Shown piece by piece: positions 18,034 to 27,077 of a stretch of DNA of 64,000 nt (position 1 is the first letter of the stretch; each line of letters begins with the position of its first letter). The notes beneath the pieces were generated by a model. That model saw only the letters and a program-made list of their open reading frames with translations, was not told the DNA's origin and made no database searches. The stretch spans positions 6,491,404 to 6,555,403 of the forward strand of contig NZ_CP042914.1 of the NCBI RefSeq assembly GCF_008065135.1. Direction: 5' to 3'. The stretch is from Roseimaritima ulvae (GTDB lineage: Bacteria > Planctomycetota > Planctomycetia > Pirellulales > Pirellulaceae). Made by a program: the position numbers and the translations under genes.

Positions 18034-19052
18034 TACCGAAGTTCCTCCGCGGCGTTGCCGACCATTTCAAAAAAGGCGTCTTCCAAGGACAGAGTTTGCA
18101 ATTGCAGACTACGGATCGACAGCCCGGCCGCCCGCAAAGCGTCCACACTGGCATCGATCTGTGCGTCCTCGCTACACAGCACCACCAACCGGCACGCGGT
18201 GGCCGCGGCGGCCACATCCTGCGGCTCGGCGTGGGCATGTTCGGCCAAATCGGCGGGCAGCGCGGCCAGCGCGGTTTGCGGGTCCGCCAACACTTGCATC
18301 TGAAAACGCTGCTGCCCGCTGTGTGCCGTCAATTCCTCGATCGAACCGAGCCCACGGAGCGTCCCGCCGGCCAACACAGCCACACGATCACAGACCGCTT
18401 CCACTTCTTGCAGGATGTGACTGTTCAGAAAAATGGTCTTACCTTCGCTCCGCAACTGCTGTAACAACTCCCGCATCTCCGATCGCCCCACCGGATCCAA
18501 TCCGTCGGTGGGTTCATCCAGAATCAACAAGTCAGGGTCATGCATCAGAGCTTGAGCCAGTCCCAGACGTTGGTACATGCCCTTGCTGAAGCGACGCACG
18601 GTCTCACGGTCGCGGCCCTGCAAGCCGACCTTCGCGAGCAACTGATCGGTGCGGCGGCGAATCTGCTCCGAGGACATCCGGCTCAGACGACCATACAAAT
18701 GCAGCGCCGAACGTGCGGTGTGGTGCTTTTCGACGCGCAGATTTTCCGGCAGGTAACCGATCCGGGCGCGAGAGCGAGAAGTGCCCACGGGGTGCCCAAA
18801 GATCGTCGCGCTGCCGCTCGATTTGCGGATGATTCCCAGCAGGGTTTTGATCAGGGTGGTTTTGCCGGCGCCGTTAGGGCCCAACAAACCAAACACTTCC
18901 CCGGCGTGCACTTCTAACGAGACACCTTGCAGCGCGGGCAATCGCCGGGAACCAAACCATCCCGAGCGATAGGTCTTCCGCAGGTCTTCGACTCGCACGA
19001 TTGCGGACTGGTCTGCCGAGGTGAAATCGTCTGCCGGGGTGGATGCGAGCAT
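18033..19052 (-). CDS. ABC transporter ATP-binding protein
   Basis: A 339-residue ATPase of the ABC-2 exporter type. The Walker A motif is GPNGAGKT, the signature is RFSKGMYQRLGLAQAL, and the Walker B motif is LLILDEPTDGLDP, followed by the H-loop NSHILQE. The C-terminal ~100 residues form the extension typical of the drug/gliding/Nos exporters. It pairs with the overlapping downstream permease, and the small membrane protein gene ends ten bases before its start. ATG 19052 is taken as the start; TTG 19061 is a possible alternative three codons upstream. Confidence 0.92.
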   Translation of the reverse strand: MLASTPADDFTSADQSAIVRVEDLRKTYRSGWFGSRRLPALQGVSLEVHAGEVFGLLGPNGAGKTTLIKTLLGIIRKSSGSATIFGHPVGTSRSRARIGYLPENLRVEKHHTARSALHLYGRLSRMSSEQIRRRTDQLLAKVGLQGRDRETVRRFSKGMYQRLGLAQALMHDPDLLILDEPTDGLDPVGRSEMRELLQQLRSEGKTIFLNSHILQEVEAVCDRVAVLAGGTLRGLGSIEELTAHSGQQRFQMQVLADPQTALAALPADLAEHAHAEPQDVAAAATACRLVVLCSEDAQIDASVDALRAAGLSIRSLQLQTLSLEDAFFEMVGNAAEELR

Positions 19053-19062
19053 ACGTTTCAAT

Positions 19063-19509
19063 CTACAGCATTAATTTGCGCAGCAACAGCACCGTCAACC
19101 AACCGATGGAAACCAACACCATGGCGGCCAGCAACCAGCGGTGACCAGGGTGTCGCCAGTACGGTCGCAACGGTTCGCGACGATACACGCTTTCGTATCG
19201 ATCCCGCTGTTCCAAGGTGAGAAACACCCCGTCCTCGACCAATTCGTTCAGGCTGTACTGCACGCTGTATTCGATCACCCCGAACACGGGAACTTCACGG
19301 TTCCATTCATCGATAGCCGTAGCGTTGAAGTACCACAACTGACGACCAAAGGCGTCTTCGGTTTCCGGCTGAAAGTCGATGCAGCGAAAATAATCAATCA
19401 GCGAACGTTCGGGGCAATAGTGGGCGCGGGCCAGGGCGCGGACCGCGTCCGCACTAACCTGCTGCATCGTACGCTTATCAAACTGCCGAGTATCAGTTTC
19501 CGGCCGCAT
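19063..19509 (-). CDS. Hypothetical protein with C-terminal membrane anchor
   Basis: A 148-residue protein I do not recognise. The first ~120 residues are soluble and charged, followed by one hydrophobic helix (~125-145, LLAAMVLVSIGWLTVLLL) at the extreme C-terminus, so the body should face the cytoplasm. An AAGGGG Shine-Dalgarno sequence precedes the ATG. It is the first gene of a three-gene operon with an ABC ATPase and permease, so it is plausibly an accessory or regulatory subunit of that exporter. Confidence 0.7.
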   Translation of the reverse strand: MRPETDTRQFDKRTMQQVSADAVRALARAHYCPERSLIDYFRCIDFQPETEDAFGRQLWYFNATAIDEWNREVPVFGVIEYSVQYSLNELVEDGVFLTLEQRDRYESVYRREPLRPYWRHPGHRWLLAAMVLVSIGWLTVLLLRKLML

Positions 19510-19860
19510 CGAATTCCCCTTTTACCGTTACCCTTTTTGCCTGTTACCGTTTCCTCATGCTCCGCCCCCACATCAGCATCAGCCCGCCAACTGTCACCGG
19601 GAAGCCCTGCGCCGCGTCCAATGGCGTACCGGCGGCCCCAACCAAACCACTACGGGAACACCGCCCCCCGCAGGGTGCCTATGATGATACCAATTCTATC
19701 GCTCGTAGCGGCGAAGCGTCACGACCAATTATGGATAAAATGGTGCGGCCGCTCGAGGGGCCCCGACCGCCGCCACGCCGGACCCTTCACGGGCTCCGCG
19801 GGCCCGCTATGCTTGAACGTGTAAGTCCTTACGAACCATGCATTTATAACCTAGACAACA
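19510..19860. other. Divergent intergenic region, 351 bp
   Basis: Lies between the ABC operon and the two-component system, which are transcribed away from each other, so it should hold both promoters. I cannot assign -35/-10 boxes with confidence. The stretch 19735-19800 is very GC-rich (GCGGCCGCTCGAGGGGCCCC). No RNA gene is recognised. Confidence 0.5.
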
Positions 19861-20823
19861 ATGTTCGAACGACGCTCGCTGAAAGTTCCGATCACGTTGG
19901 GCGTGTCGATGATCGTGCTGGTCGTGGTACTCACGATCGGCTGGATCCTGGTGACCATCTTTGGCGCCAGCAAGGAAGCCATCCCGGCCGGCGTGTACTG
20001 GACGCTGCTGCCGGTCGGCAGCGTGCTGCTGATCTGCATCCTGGGAGGGGTCATCACCTACCTCACCCTGTCCGTCAAAGCGGTTAATCTCAGCCGCCGC
20101 CAGTCCAACTTTCTGGACAGCGTTACGCACGAGCTGAAGAGCCCCATCGCGTCGTTAAAGCTGTACCTGCAAACGCTGACTTTGCGGGAAGTCGACGCGG
20201 AGCAACGCGAGGCCTTCCACCGCTCGATGCTGGAAGATGTCGAACGGCTGGACCAATTAATCAACCATCTGCTCGATACGGGGCGAGCCGAAAAGGGAGC
20301 ATTGGCGACCGAAGATGAAAAGTTGGAGCTGGAGGAATTACTGAAAGACTGCGCGGAGGTCGTCTGCCTGCGGTACCGCGTGCCTCCGGAAACCGTGCAG
20401 GTGGTGGTGCCGCAGACGACCTTGTGGACCAAACCCGTGCAATTGGAAATCATGTTTCGCAACTTGATCGACAATGCGGTCAAATACGGCGGCTCTCCGC
20501 CTCAGGTGCAAATCCAAGCTGTGCCTGCGGGCCCCGAACACGTTACGGTCCGCGTGATCGACAATGGCGCCGGAATCCCACCGGAACAGCAACGCAAGAT
20601 ATTTGGCCGCTTTGTGCGTTTGGGCAATGAACTGGAACGCTCGCGTCCGGGTACGGGACTGGGCCTGTACCTGGTGCGAAACATATCGCGGGCCCTCGGT
20701 GGATCGGTGCAGGTACGCAACCGCGGGCAGGGCCAGGGCACCGAATTCGCCGTCACGCTCAAGGGCGTGATTTCGCAAGAGCCTGCCGTTGAAACATCGT
20801 CCGACTCCGTGAGAGGTACCTAA
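19861..20823 (+). CDS. Sensor histidine kinase
   Basis: A 320-residue HisKA/HATPase kinase. Two membrane helices (~12-34 and ~47-70) are separated by only about a dozen residues, so it has no real periplasmic sensor and may sense the membrane or a partner protein. His90 lies in the H-box FLDSVTHELKSPIASL. The N-box (FRNLIDNAVKYGG), G1 (DNGAGIPPE) and G2 (GTGLGLYLVRN) are intact, so the kinase should be active. The response regulator gene starts two bases after the stop. No clear Shine-Dalgarno sequence precedes the ATG. The stimulus is unknown. Confidence 0.9.
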   Translation: MFERRSLKVPITLGVSMIVLVVVLTIGWILVTIFGASKEAIPAGVYWTLLPVGSVLLICILGGVITYLTLSVKAVNLSRRQSNFLDSVTHELKSPIASLKLYLQTLTLREVDAEQREAFHRSMLEDVERLDQLINHLLDTGRAEKGALATEDEKLELEELLKDCAEVVCLRYRVPPETVQVVVPQTTLWTKPVQLEIMFRNLIDNAVKYGGSPPQVQIQAVPAGPEHVTVRVIDNGAGIPPEQQRKIFGRFVRLGNELERSRPGTGLGLYLVRNISRALGGSVQVRNRGQGQGTEFAVTLKGVISQEPAVETSSDSVRGT

Positions 20824-20825
20824 AT

Positions 20826-21557
20826 ATGCGGCAACACATCCTGGTTGTCGAAGATGAAAAACATCTTGGCGTGGGCATTAAATACAATCTCGAAGCCGAA
20901 GGGTTTCGAGTCACTTTGGTCGAGGACGGCCCCACGGCATTGCGCGTCCTGGGCGGCTCCGGCGATGCGGTCGACCTGATCGTGTTGGACTTAATGCTGC
21001 CCGGTATGAGCGGCTATGCGGTTTGTGAAACGATCCGTGAAGGCGGCTCGGACATTCCCATTCTGATGCTGTCGGCCCGCACACTGGCCGAAGATCGCTC
21101 GCGGGGCTTCGATGTGGGCGCCAACCAATACCTCGCCAAACCCTTTGAATTGGTGGAGCTGTTAAGTCGCATCAAGAATCTGCTGAGCAACTCTCGGGTG
21201 GGCGAACCCAAGAGCGACCCCACGCCCCAGCCCGCCGTGCGGCGCACCGAGTTCGGCGAAATGACCGTCGACTTCGACACCCACGAAGTCACCAAGGCCG
21301 GCGAACCGTTTCGGATGACGCCCAAAGAATTGCGGCTGCTGCACTACTTCGTCGAACATCCCAACCGCGTGATCAGTCGCCAAGAATTGTTGCGAGAGGT
21401 GTGGGAGCTGACCGGCAACGTGCAAACCCGAGCGGTCGATCAATTCATCGCCCGGCTGCGGAAAGCCATCGAATGCAACCCCGCCGAACCGGTGCACCTG
21501 CTAACCATCCGCGACGCCGGCTACCGGTTCTTACCCGAAGCCCCCAAGCAGACGTAG
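20826..21557 (+). CDS. OmpR-type response regulator
   Basis: A 243-residue regulator with a receiver domain (phospho-acceptor Asp55 in VLDLMLPG, acidic pocket EDE at 9-11, conserved Lys in LAKPFEL) and a winged-helix DNA-binding domain (~135-240, with MTPKELRLLHYFVEHPNRVISRQELL split between the usual elements). It is encoded directly after the histidine kinase and is surely its partner. The TAG stop lies inside a degenerate copy of the GTAGCATGGG repeat family. Confidence 0.93.
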   Translation: MRQHILVVEDEKHLGVGIKYNLEAEGFRVTLVEDGPTALRVLGGSGDAVDLIVLDLMLPGMSGYAVCETIREGGSDIPILMLSARTLAEDRSRGFDVGANQYLAKPFELVELLSRIKNLLSNSRVGEPKSDPTPQPAVRRTEFGEMTVDFDTHEVTKAGEPFRMTPKELRLLHYFVEHPNRVISRQELLREVWELTGNVQTRAVDQFIARLRKAIECNPAEPVHLLTIRDAGYRFLPEAPKQT

Positions 21558-21657
21558 CGTGGGTGGGCGGCCCGTGTAGGCAACGTAGCATGGGTCCCCG
21601 GCCCGTGTATCAAAGAAAACGCACCGCGAACTCCCACGGGCCGGGGGCCCATGCTAC
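21554..21657. repeat. GTAGCATGGG-family repeats between convergent genes
   Basis: A degenerate forward copy (21554-21577), a good forward copy (21585-21608, GTAGCATGGG...CCCGTGT) and an inverted copy (21635-21657) lie between the response regulator and uppS. The last two can form a hairpin of about 22 pairs with a 26-base loop. Position between convergent stops fits a bidirectional terminator or REP-like element. Confidence 0.9.
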
Positions 21658-21661
21658 TTAC

Positions 21662-22417
21662 CTAATTCAAGCCACCAAAGCGGCGGTCTCGCTGAGCGTA
21701 TTCGGTTAACGCTTGGCGAAATTCAGCTTGACTGAATTCCGGCCAACAGCGTTCGGTTACCCAGATTTCGGCATAGCTGATCTGCCACAACAGGTAGTTG
21801 CTGATCCGCATATCGCCTCCGGTGCGGATCAACAGATCGGGTTCGGGCAGGCCGCTGGTATCGAGCGCGTCGGCGACCGTTTGTTCGCTAATGGCTTCGA
21901 CATCCAGTTGCCCGCTGGCGACCCGGCTGGCCAGTTTGCGGATCGCGCGGGTGATTTCGTCGCGACCGCCGTAGTCGATCGCCAAGACCAGTTGTGTACC
22001 TGGGTTGTCCTGGCTCATCGCCAGCGTCTTGTCCATTTCCGCCAGCACGTTGGCGGGCAGACGATCGCGACGGCCGATGACTTTCAGGCGGATCCCCTGT
22101 TCCATGATCAACCGCCGTTCCTCGATCAGATACTGCTCCAACAGATGCATCAGGAAATCAAGTTCGGCGGGCGGTCGTTTCCAATTCTCGCTGGACAGGC
22201 AGTACAGCGTAACGGCCTCGATATCCAGCTGCGTGCAGGTTTCGCTAACCATCCGCACCGTGCGGACGCCGTGCCGGTGGCCTTCGATCCGCGGGCGGCC
22301 CTGGCGTTCGGCCCAGCGTCCGTTGCCGTCCATGATGATGGCCACGTGCCGGGGCAGCGATGCGGTTGGTAAGCCCCACTGCGCGGCCAGGGAAGTTAAA
22401 GAAGTTGTGTCCGCCAT
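21662..22417 (-). CDS. uppS: Isoprenyl transferase (undecaprenyl diphosphate synthase)
   Basis: A 251-residue cis-prenyltransferase that condenses isopentenyl diphosphate units onto farnesyl diphosphate to make the lipid carrier for cell-envelope glycans. It has catalytic Asp30 in IIMDGNGRWA, GHRHG, SSENW, and the C-terminal IRTGGDMRISNYLLWQ and YAE motifs, all canonical. Length is normal. ATG 22417 is chosen; GTG one codon upstream is possible. The stop lies four bases from an inverted GTAGCATGGG repeat. It is co-directional with purA, 143 bases downstream of it. Confidence 0.96.
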   Translation of the reverse strand: MADTTSLTSLAAQWGLPTASLPRHVAIIMDGNGRWAERQGRPRIEGHRHGVRTVRMVSETCTQLDIEAVTLYCLSSENWKRPPAELDFLMHLLEQYLIEERRLIMEQGIRLKVIGRRDRLPANVLAEMDKTLAMSQDNPGTQLVLAIDYGGRDEITRAIRKLASRVASGQLDVEAISEQTVADALDTSGLPEPDLLIRTGGDMRISNYLLWQISYAEIWVTERCWPEFSQAEFRQALTEYAQRDRRFGGLN

Positions 22418-22490
22418 CACTGGTCTCCCGACCTCACTTCAGCTGAATTATAGGGTAGCCGATCTCGCCACGCGGAGGACAATCGAAAGG

Positions 22491-22564
22491 AGCATGGGCC
22501 CCTGGCCCGTGCAGTTTAGTTGGTCGTCGCTCTTCATCGCACACGGGCCGGGGGCCCGTGCTAC
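22491..22564. repeat. GTAGCATGGG-family inverted pair at purA 3' end
   Basis: A forward copy (22491-22512) and an inverted copy (22541-22564) face each other between purA and uppS. The inverted copy extends into purA, and its GTAG supplies the purA TAG stop codon. The pair can fold into a hairpin of about 20 pairs. Confidence 0.9.
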
Positions 22565-23883
22565 TTGGCGGCGGCGATTTGGGCCGGGGTTCGGTCGACA
22601 AAAATCGTTTGGGCGCGATCCGGGCCGACCGACAGGATCCCCACCGGGACGCCGACAAGGGTTTCGATGCGGCGGACGTAGTCCATCGCTCCGGCAGGGA
22701 AGTCGCTGACCTGCCGAGCGTCATCGACCGGCTGCATCCAGCCCGGGACGGTTTCGTAGATCGGTTTGCAACGCCGCAGTTTTTCCGCGTGGCAGGGCAG
22801 TTGTTCGATCCGTTGGCCGTCCAATTCATAAGCCACACAGATTTTGATTTCTTCCAGATGGCTCAGCACATCCATCATCATCAACGCCAGTCGCGTGGCA
22901 CCGCTTAGCCGAGCGGTGTATCGCAAGGCCACCGCGTCGATCCAACCACAGCGTCGCGGACGGCCGGTGGTGGTACCAAACTCATTGCCCAGTTTGCGGA
23001 TTTTGTCGCCGACCGCGTCTTCCAATTCGGTGGGGAAGGGGCCGCCGCCGACGCGTGTGCTGTAGGCTTTGCAGACGCCGATGACTTCGCCAATCCAGCG
23101 GGGCGGCACGCCGGCTCCGGCACAGATGCCGACGCCGCTGCTGTTGCTGCTGGTGACAAAGGGATAGGTGCCGTGATCGATGTCCAGCAGAGCTCCTTGG
23201 GCGCCTTCGAACAGGATGCGACGATCCTGTTCGGCGGCTTCCAACAGCGGGTAGGTGGTATCGCCGATCATCGGTCGCAACCGTTCCGCCCAGGCAGCGG
23301 CCAACTCGACCACTCGCTCCGGTGCCACCTGCTGCAATTCTTCGTCGGTACCGCCCAGAGCGCGCAAGGTCTTCAGCTTTTGCTCGGCCACCTCGGCGAT
23401 ACGTTCGTCGCGTTCGGATTCGATCAGATCCACGGCGCGGATGGCGTGGGTGCGACCGACTTTATCGCGATAACAGGGGCCGATTCCGCGATTGGTGGTG
23501 CCGATCGATTCTTTGCTGACATGTTGTTGGTTGATCAGCCGATCCTCGGCGATGTGCCAGGGCATCACCAAATGAGCTCGTTCGCTGATCCGCAGGTTGT
23601 CGGCCACGGCCACGCCGCGTTTGGCCAAACCGTCGACCTCGTCCAGCAGGGTGGCTGGATTGATCACGACGCCGGGCGTGATCAGGTTGTTGACTTTGGG
23701 GTGTAAAATTCCACTGGGGATGTGGTGCAATTTATAGACTTCGTCCCCCGCCACGACCGTATGTCCAGCGTTGGCGCCCCCTTGATAGCGCACCACCCAT
23801 TCAAACTCGTTTGCCAATAAATCAACGAGTTTGCCTTTGGCTTCGTCGCCCCACTGCAAACCAATCACACATGTTCCGGGCAC
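22561..23883 (-). CDS. purA: Adenylosuccinate synthase
   Basis: A 440-residue enzyme that makes adenylosuccinate from IMP, aspartate and GTP, the first committed step to AMP. The N-terminal GTP loop reads QWGDEAKGK, where most family members have GDEGKGK, and is otherwise intact. [26 protein letters not shown] and [10 protein letters not shown] are standard motifs. GTG 23883 is chosen as the start because a GGAGG lies about seven bases upstream; the TTG at 23889 would abut that site. The stop codon lies in a dispersed repeat. Confidence 0.97.
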   Translation of the reverse strand: MPGTCVIGLQWGDEAKGKLVDLLANEFEWVVRYQGGANAGHTVVAGDEVYKLHHIPSGILHPKVNNLITPGVVINPATLLDEVDGLAKRGVAVADNLRISERAHLVMPWHIAEDRLINQQHVSKESIGTTNRGIGPCYRDKVGRTHAIRAVDLIESERDERIAEVAEQKLKTLRALGGTDEELQQVAPERVVELAAAWAERLRPMIGDTTYPLLEAAEQDRRILFEGAQGALLDIDHGTYPFVTSSNSSGVGICAGAGVPPRWIGEVIGVCKAYSTRVGGGPFPTELEDAVGDKIRKLGNEFGTTTGRPRRCGWIDAVALRYTARLSGATRLALMMMDVLSHLEEIKICVAYELDGQRIEQLPCHAEKLRRCKPIYETVPGWMQPVDDARQVSDFPAGAMDYVRRIETLVGVPVGILSVGPDRAQTIFVDRTPAQIAAAK

Positions 23884-24193
23884 CAGCAACCCTCCGGTCG
23901 GTCAATATTCTGTAAAAACACAAGCAAAGAGAGTAGAAGACGGCCCCTCACTAGGCAAGCCGGTCTGATTTGGGGTCTCGGCCAAGCCCCCAGCTCTGGC
24001 ACCGGCAAAACCGCTAAAACCGTCCGGTTCACCAACTTCGTCCCGCTCGGCGGGCGTCCGGCGGCGGCCCATGGGCAAAGTAAAAGCTAGGGTTTTGCAC
24101 CCCCGCCTGTGGCGCCGGTCCAGCCGGCGGGAGTACGGACTCGCTGTGCCGTGGTGGCAGACTTCTCGATTACTTTCTTCCCGCGATTTTGTT
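23884..24193. other. Divergent intergenic region, 310 bp
   Basis: The region between purA and the M48 protease, which are transcribed away from each other. No RNA gene, operator or repeat stands out. The frame of the protease stays open back to 24071, so a longer protease N-terminus cannot be excluded. Confidence 0.4.
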
Positions 24194-26035
24194 ATGTGCC
24201 GAAAGCTGTGGTCATCGTTTTCCCTGTTCAGTATGGGGCTCTCGTGCCAGCTCTTGACCATTCTGCTGACCGGCATCGCTACCGGGTATTTCTATTCGAT
24301 CTACCACTGGTATTTCGTCTACTCCGAAAATTACACGATGGTCGCCCTGATGGCAGCCATCGGATTTGTCCAGGGTGCCGCTTTGACGGCCCTCATTATT
24401 TATGGCAGCACGCTGTACTACCTGTACCGCCTCTCGCTCGGCGGCGAGGCGATGGCCCAATCGTTGGGCGGCGTCCCCTTTGACGTCGATTCGGCCCCCG
24501 CAACGCTGGCTCGATTGCCGCAAATCAATCAGCAGGTGGCCGCGATGTTTGGAATCCCGGCCCCCCAACTGTACTGGCTGCCGCAAGAAGAGGGCATCAA
24601 TGCGTTTGCCGCCGGCAAAAACCCGCAGGCGGCCGTCATCGGCGTGACCCGCGGCATGCGACGCTTGGGCGAAAACCAATTGCGCGGCGTATTGGCTCAT
24701 GAAATGGCCCACATCTGCAACGGGGACATGCAACACAACATGCGGTTGTTGGCCATCGTGCAGGGGCTGAAATCGATTCAGCTGACGTCTTGCAAGCTGA
24801 TCCAATGGGGGATGTACCTGTTCAGCAAACCCAGCGGCATCCGGTTCGCCATGATGCAGCTGCAGTGGGGCGTGATCTGCATGCTGCTGGGCTTGGTCTG
24901 CTTCCCGATGGGCGTGGTGGGCTCGTTGGTGGGGTCCTTGCTGTTGGCGGTGACCAACCGCCGTCGAGAGATGCGTGCCGACCAGGTCGCGGCGACCATC
25001 CTGAATGATTCCACGGCGGTAGCCGACGCCTTAAAATTCATTCTTGGCGCTCAACAGGGCGGCCGCATGTCGCGGCCTCAGGCGCGAGCCTGGGGACATG
25101 TGATGTTCGTCCAAGCCAACGGTCGCACCGGAGGTCTGCTGGGAACGCACCCCACGCTACAACGTCGGATTCGCACGCTAGACCCGCAGTGGGATGGGGT
25201 GCCAGTGTTCGAAGCCATCTCCGATCCCGGCTTCGAGGACGAAGCGAACGCGGATCCTGGTGCGGCGAACCCTGCGGCCCCACCATATTCGTTCGACGAA
25301 GACGGGCCGCTGCGAACGATTTCCCAAGACGTCATCGCTTTGTTCCAAGATTCCACGGCGGCCGTGGTCACGTTGCCGGCCTTGCTGCTGTTTGACGATC
25401 GAGACCGCCTGCTGGCTCAGCGCTTGCAAGGCGGACAACTGGCCAGCCCAATCCGCTCGTTGTGGGCGGTCCTGGAAGGCTTGCAGGCCGATCAACGGGT
25501 TGCCCTGCTGGATGTGTGCCGCCACACCCTCTCGCAGCCGCCGCCCAAGACGGCCAGCGAAATCCTCTCGGTGGTCGACGAACTGGCCGATATGGTGGGC
25601 GAAACAGCTTGGGACCTACAAGCCTGGCGCTCGCTGCTGCACGGTGCCACGCAACCGCCGGCCAAAATGCCACGAGCCAAGGTCGGCAAACTGGACGATA
25701 TCTACCGGGACTTGGTCGAACTGATGTCGATCATGTCGGTGGCCGCCGAACGTGATGGGCTGGCCGATTTCCGCTTCCACCGCGCCTGGGGACGGCTGGG
25801 ACTGCCTCAAGCCGGCGTGTTACCCGCCGAGGTGCTGGCTTGGCCGGACCTGGAAGAAACGCTCCGCAAAGCCGCTCGCACGCCGGCCCCGTTGCGACAA
25901 CAAATCGCCGATGCCTGCGTGGCCGCACTGACCGCCGACGGCAGTTTGGACGCTACCCAAGCCGCCATGTCGCGAGTGGTCTGTGCACGCCTGGGACAAC
26001 CCGATCGGGGTTTGATGCCCGGCCGCGTGCTGTAG
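24194..26035 (+). CDS. M48-family membrane zinc metalloprotease with C-terminal extension
   Basis: A 613-residue protein. Two N-terminal membrane helices (~15-32 and ~48-75) precede an HtpX/Ste24-like protease domain with the zinc motif HEMAH (169-173) and the third ligand Glu259 in RREMRAD. Two more hydrophobic segments lie at ~222-255. The last ~280 residues form a helical cytoplasmic extension with no motif I recognise. HtpX-type enzymes are usually ~290 residues, so this is about twice as long. ATG 24194 is chosen because the upstream extension is Arg-rich and unlike a signal sequence; ATG 24233 is another option. It probably acts in membrane-protein quality control. Confidence 0.82.
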   Translation: MCRKLWSSFSLFSMGLSCQLLTILLTGIATGYFYSIYHWYFVYSENYTMVALMAAIGFVQGAALTALIIYGSTLYYLYRLSLGGEAMAQSLGGVPFDVDSAPATLARLPQINQQVAAMFGIPAPQLYWLPQEEGINAFAAGKNPQAAVIGVTRGMRRLGENQLRGVLAHEMAHICNGDMQHNMRLLAIVQGLKSIQLTSCKLIQWGMYLFSKPSGIRFAMMQLQWGVICMLLGLVCFPMGVVGSLVGSLLLAVTNRRREMRADQVAATILNDSTAVADALKFILGAQQGGRMSRPQARAWGHVMFVQANGRTGGLLGTHPTLQRRIRTLDPQWDGVPVFEAISDPGFEDEANADPGAANPAAPPYSFDEDGPLRTISQDVIALFQDSTAAVVTLPALLLFDDRDRLLAQRLQGGQLASPIRSLWAVLEGLQADQRVALLDVCRHTLSQPPPKTASEILSVVDELADMVGETAWDLQAWRSLLHGATQPPAKMPRAKVGKLDDIYRDLVELMSIMSVAAERDGLADFRFHRAWGRLGLPQAGVLPAEVLAWPDLEETLRKAARTPAPLRQQIADACVAALTADGSLDATQAAMSRVVCARLGQPDRGLMPGRVL

Positions 26036-26081
26036 AGGGTAGTGCAGGATTAAACGGTGAGTAGGGAAATCAAGGGCGTGG

Positions 26082-26208
26082 CAGGGAAGGGACCTAAGGG
26101 ACAAAAGCGACCTAAGGGACGGCGCAAGCGATGCGCGGCATCTCGTTTTAATTTCAGTCCCTTTCGTCCCTTTCAGTCCTTTTGGTCCCTTGGGTCCCTT
26201 CTTCCTTG
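26082..26208. repeat. Inverted arrays of GTCCCTT-type heptamers
   Basis: The segment 26082-26120 carries several AAGGGAC units, and 26156-26208 carries at least five GTCCCTT/GTCCTTT units on the opposite strand. Together they can form a long imperfect hairpin around a ~35-base loop. It follows the M48 gene and precedes the NatA-like ABC gene by ~100 bases. Confidence 0.8.
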
Positions 26209-26305
26209 GCCCATGTGAGCCGCTTGATTGCACGCTAAGATATCGCGGCTGGTCGACCGCGGCGTGTGGGCCGTTCGCTTCTCGTCTCTTCCCCCCCATT
26301 GTTCG

Positions 26306-27076
26306 ATGCTGGAAACATGCGACCTGGAAAAAAAATTCCAGTTGGAGCACGGTGAATTAAAAGCCGTGGATGGGCTTTCGTTTTCCGTCTCGCCCGGCGA
26401 GGTCTACGGTTTGATGGGACCCAACGGCGCCGGCAAAACGACCACGCTGCGGATGATCCTGGGGTTGCTCGAGCCCGATGGAGGCTACGCCCAGGTGGAC
26501 GGTTTTCGCACCGACCAGGATGCCGACGCGGTCAAATCGCGACTGGGTTTTGTCTCGGCCAGCGACGGGGTTTATCCCTGGCTGAGCGTCCGCGAAATGC
26601 TGTTATATTTTGCCGATTTGTACGCCGTCGAACCCGATGTGGCGGAGCAGCGGCTGGCGATGCTGGCGGAGCTGCTGGGCATCGATACCTTGCTGGACCG
26701 CCGCGCCGGAGCGCTCAGCACCGGCCAACGCCAACGCGTCACACTGGTCCGCGGCCTGATCCACGACCCGCCCGTGATGCTGCTGGATGAACCGACGCGG
26801 GGCCTGGACGTGGTGGGCAGCCAAACCATCTTCGAATACATCGACCACCTGCGTTCGGTGGGCAAAGCCGTGGTGGTCTGTACCCATCGTCTGGACGAAG
26901 CCGAGCGATTGTGTGATCGGTTTGGGTTGTTGCATTTCGGCCGCTTGCGCTACGAGGGTTCGCTGGAACAAGTCCGGCAGCAAAGCGGCAAGCAGACGCT
27001 GGTGGAAATGTTTGTCGACCTGCTGGCGGAAAACCCCACCGGCTCATCCGCCGCCTCCACCCCAGGCACCCACTGA
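26306..27076 (+). CDS. NatA-like ABC transporter ATP-binding protein
   Basis: A 256-residue ATPase with Walker A GPNGAGKT, signature LSTGQRQRVTLVRGL and Walker B VMLLDEPTRGLD, followed by the H-loop CTHRLDE. It resembles NatA, the ATPase of sodium-type ABC-2 exporters. ATG 26306 is chosen because the domain starts there; the frame is open upstream to 26228. The gene ends one base before the permease start, forming a two-gene operon. Confidence 0.9.
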   Translation: MLETCDLEKKFQLEHGELKAVDGLSFSVSPGEVYGLMGPNGAGKTTTLRMILGLLEPDGGYAQVDGFRTDQDADAVKSRLGFVSASDGVYPWLSVREMLLYFADLYAVEPDVAEQRLAMLAELLGIDTLLDRRAGALSTGQRQRVTLVRGLIHDPPVMLLDEPTRGLDVVGSQTIFEYIDHLRSVGKAVVVCTHRLDEAERLCDRFGLLHFGRLRYEGSLEQVRQQSGKQTLVEMFVDLLAENPTGSSAASTPGTH

Positions 27077-27077
27077 C

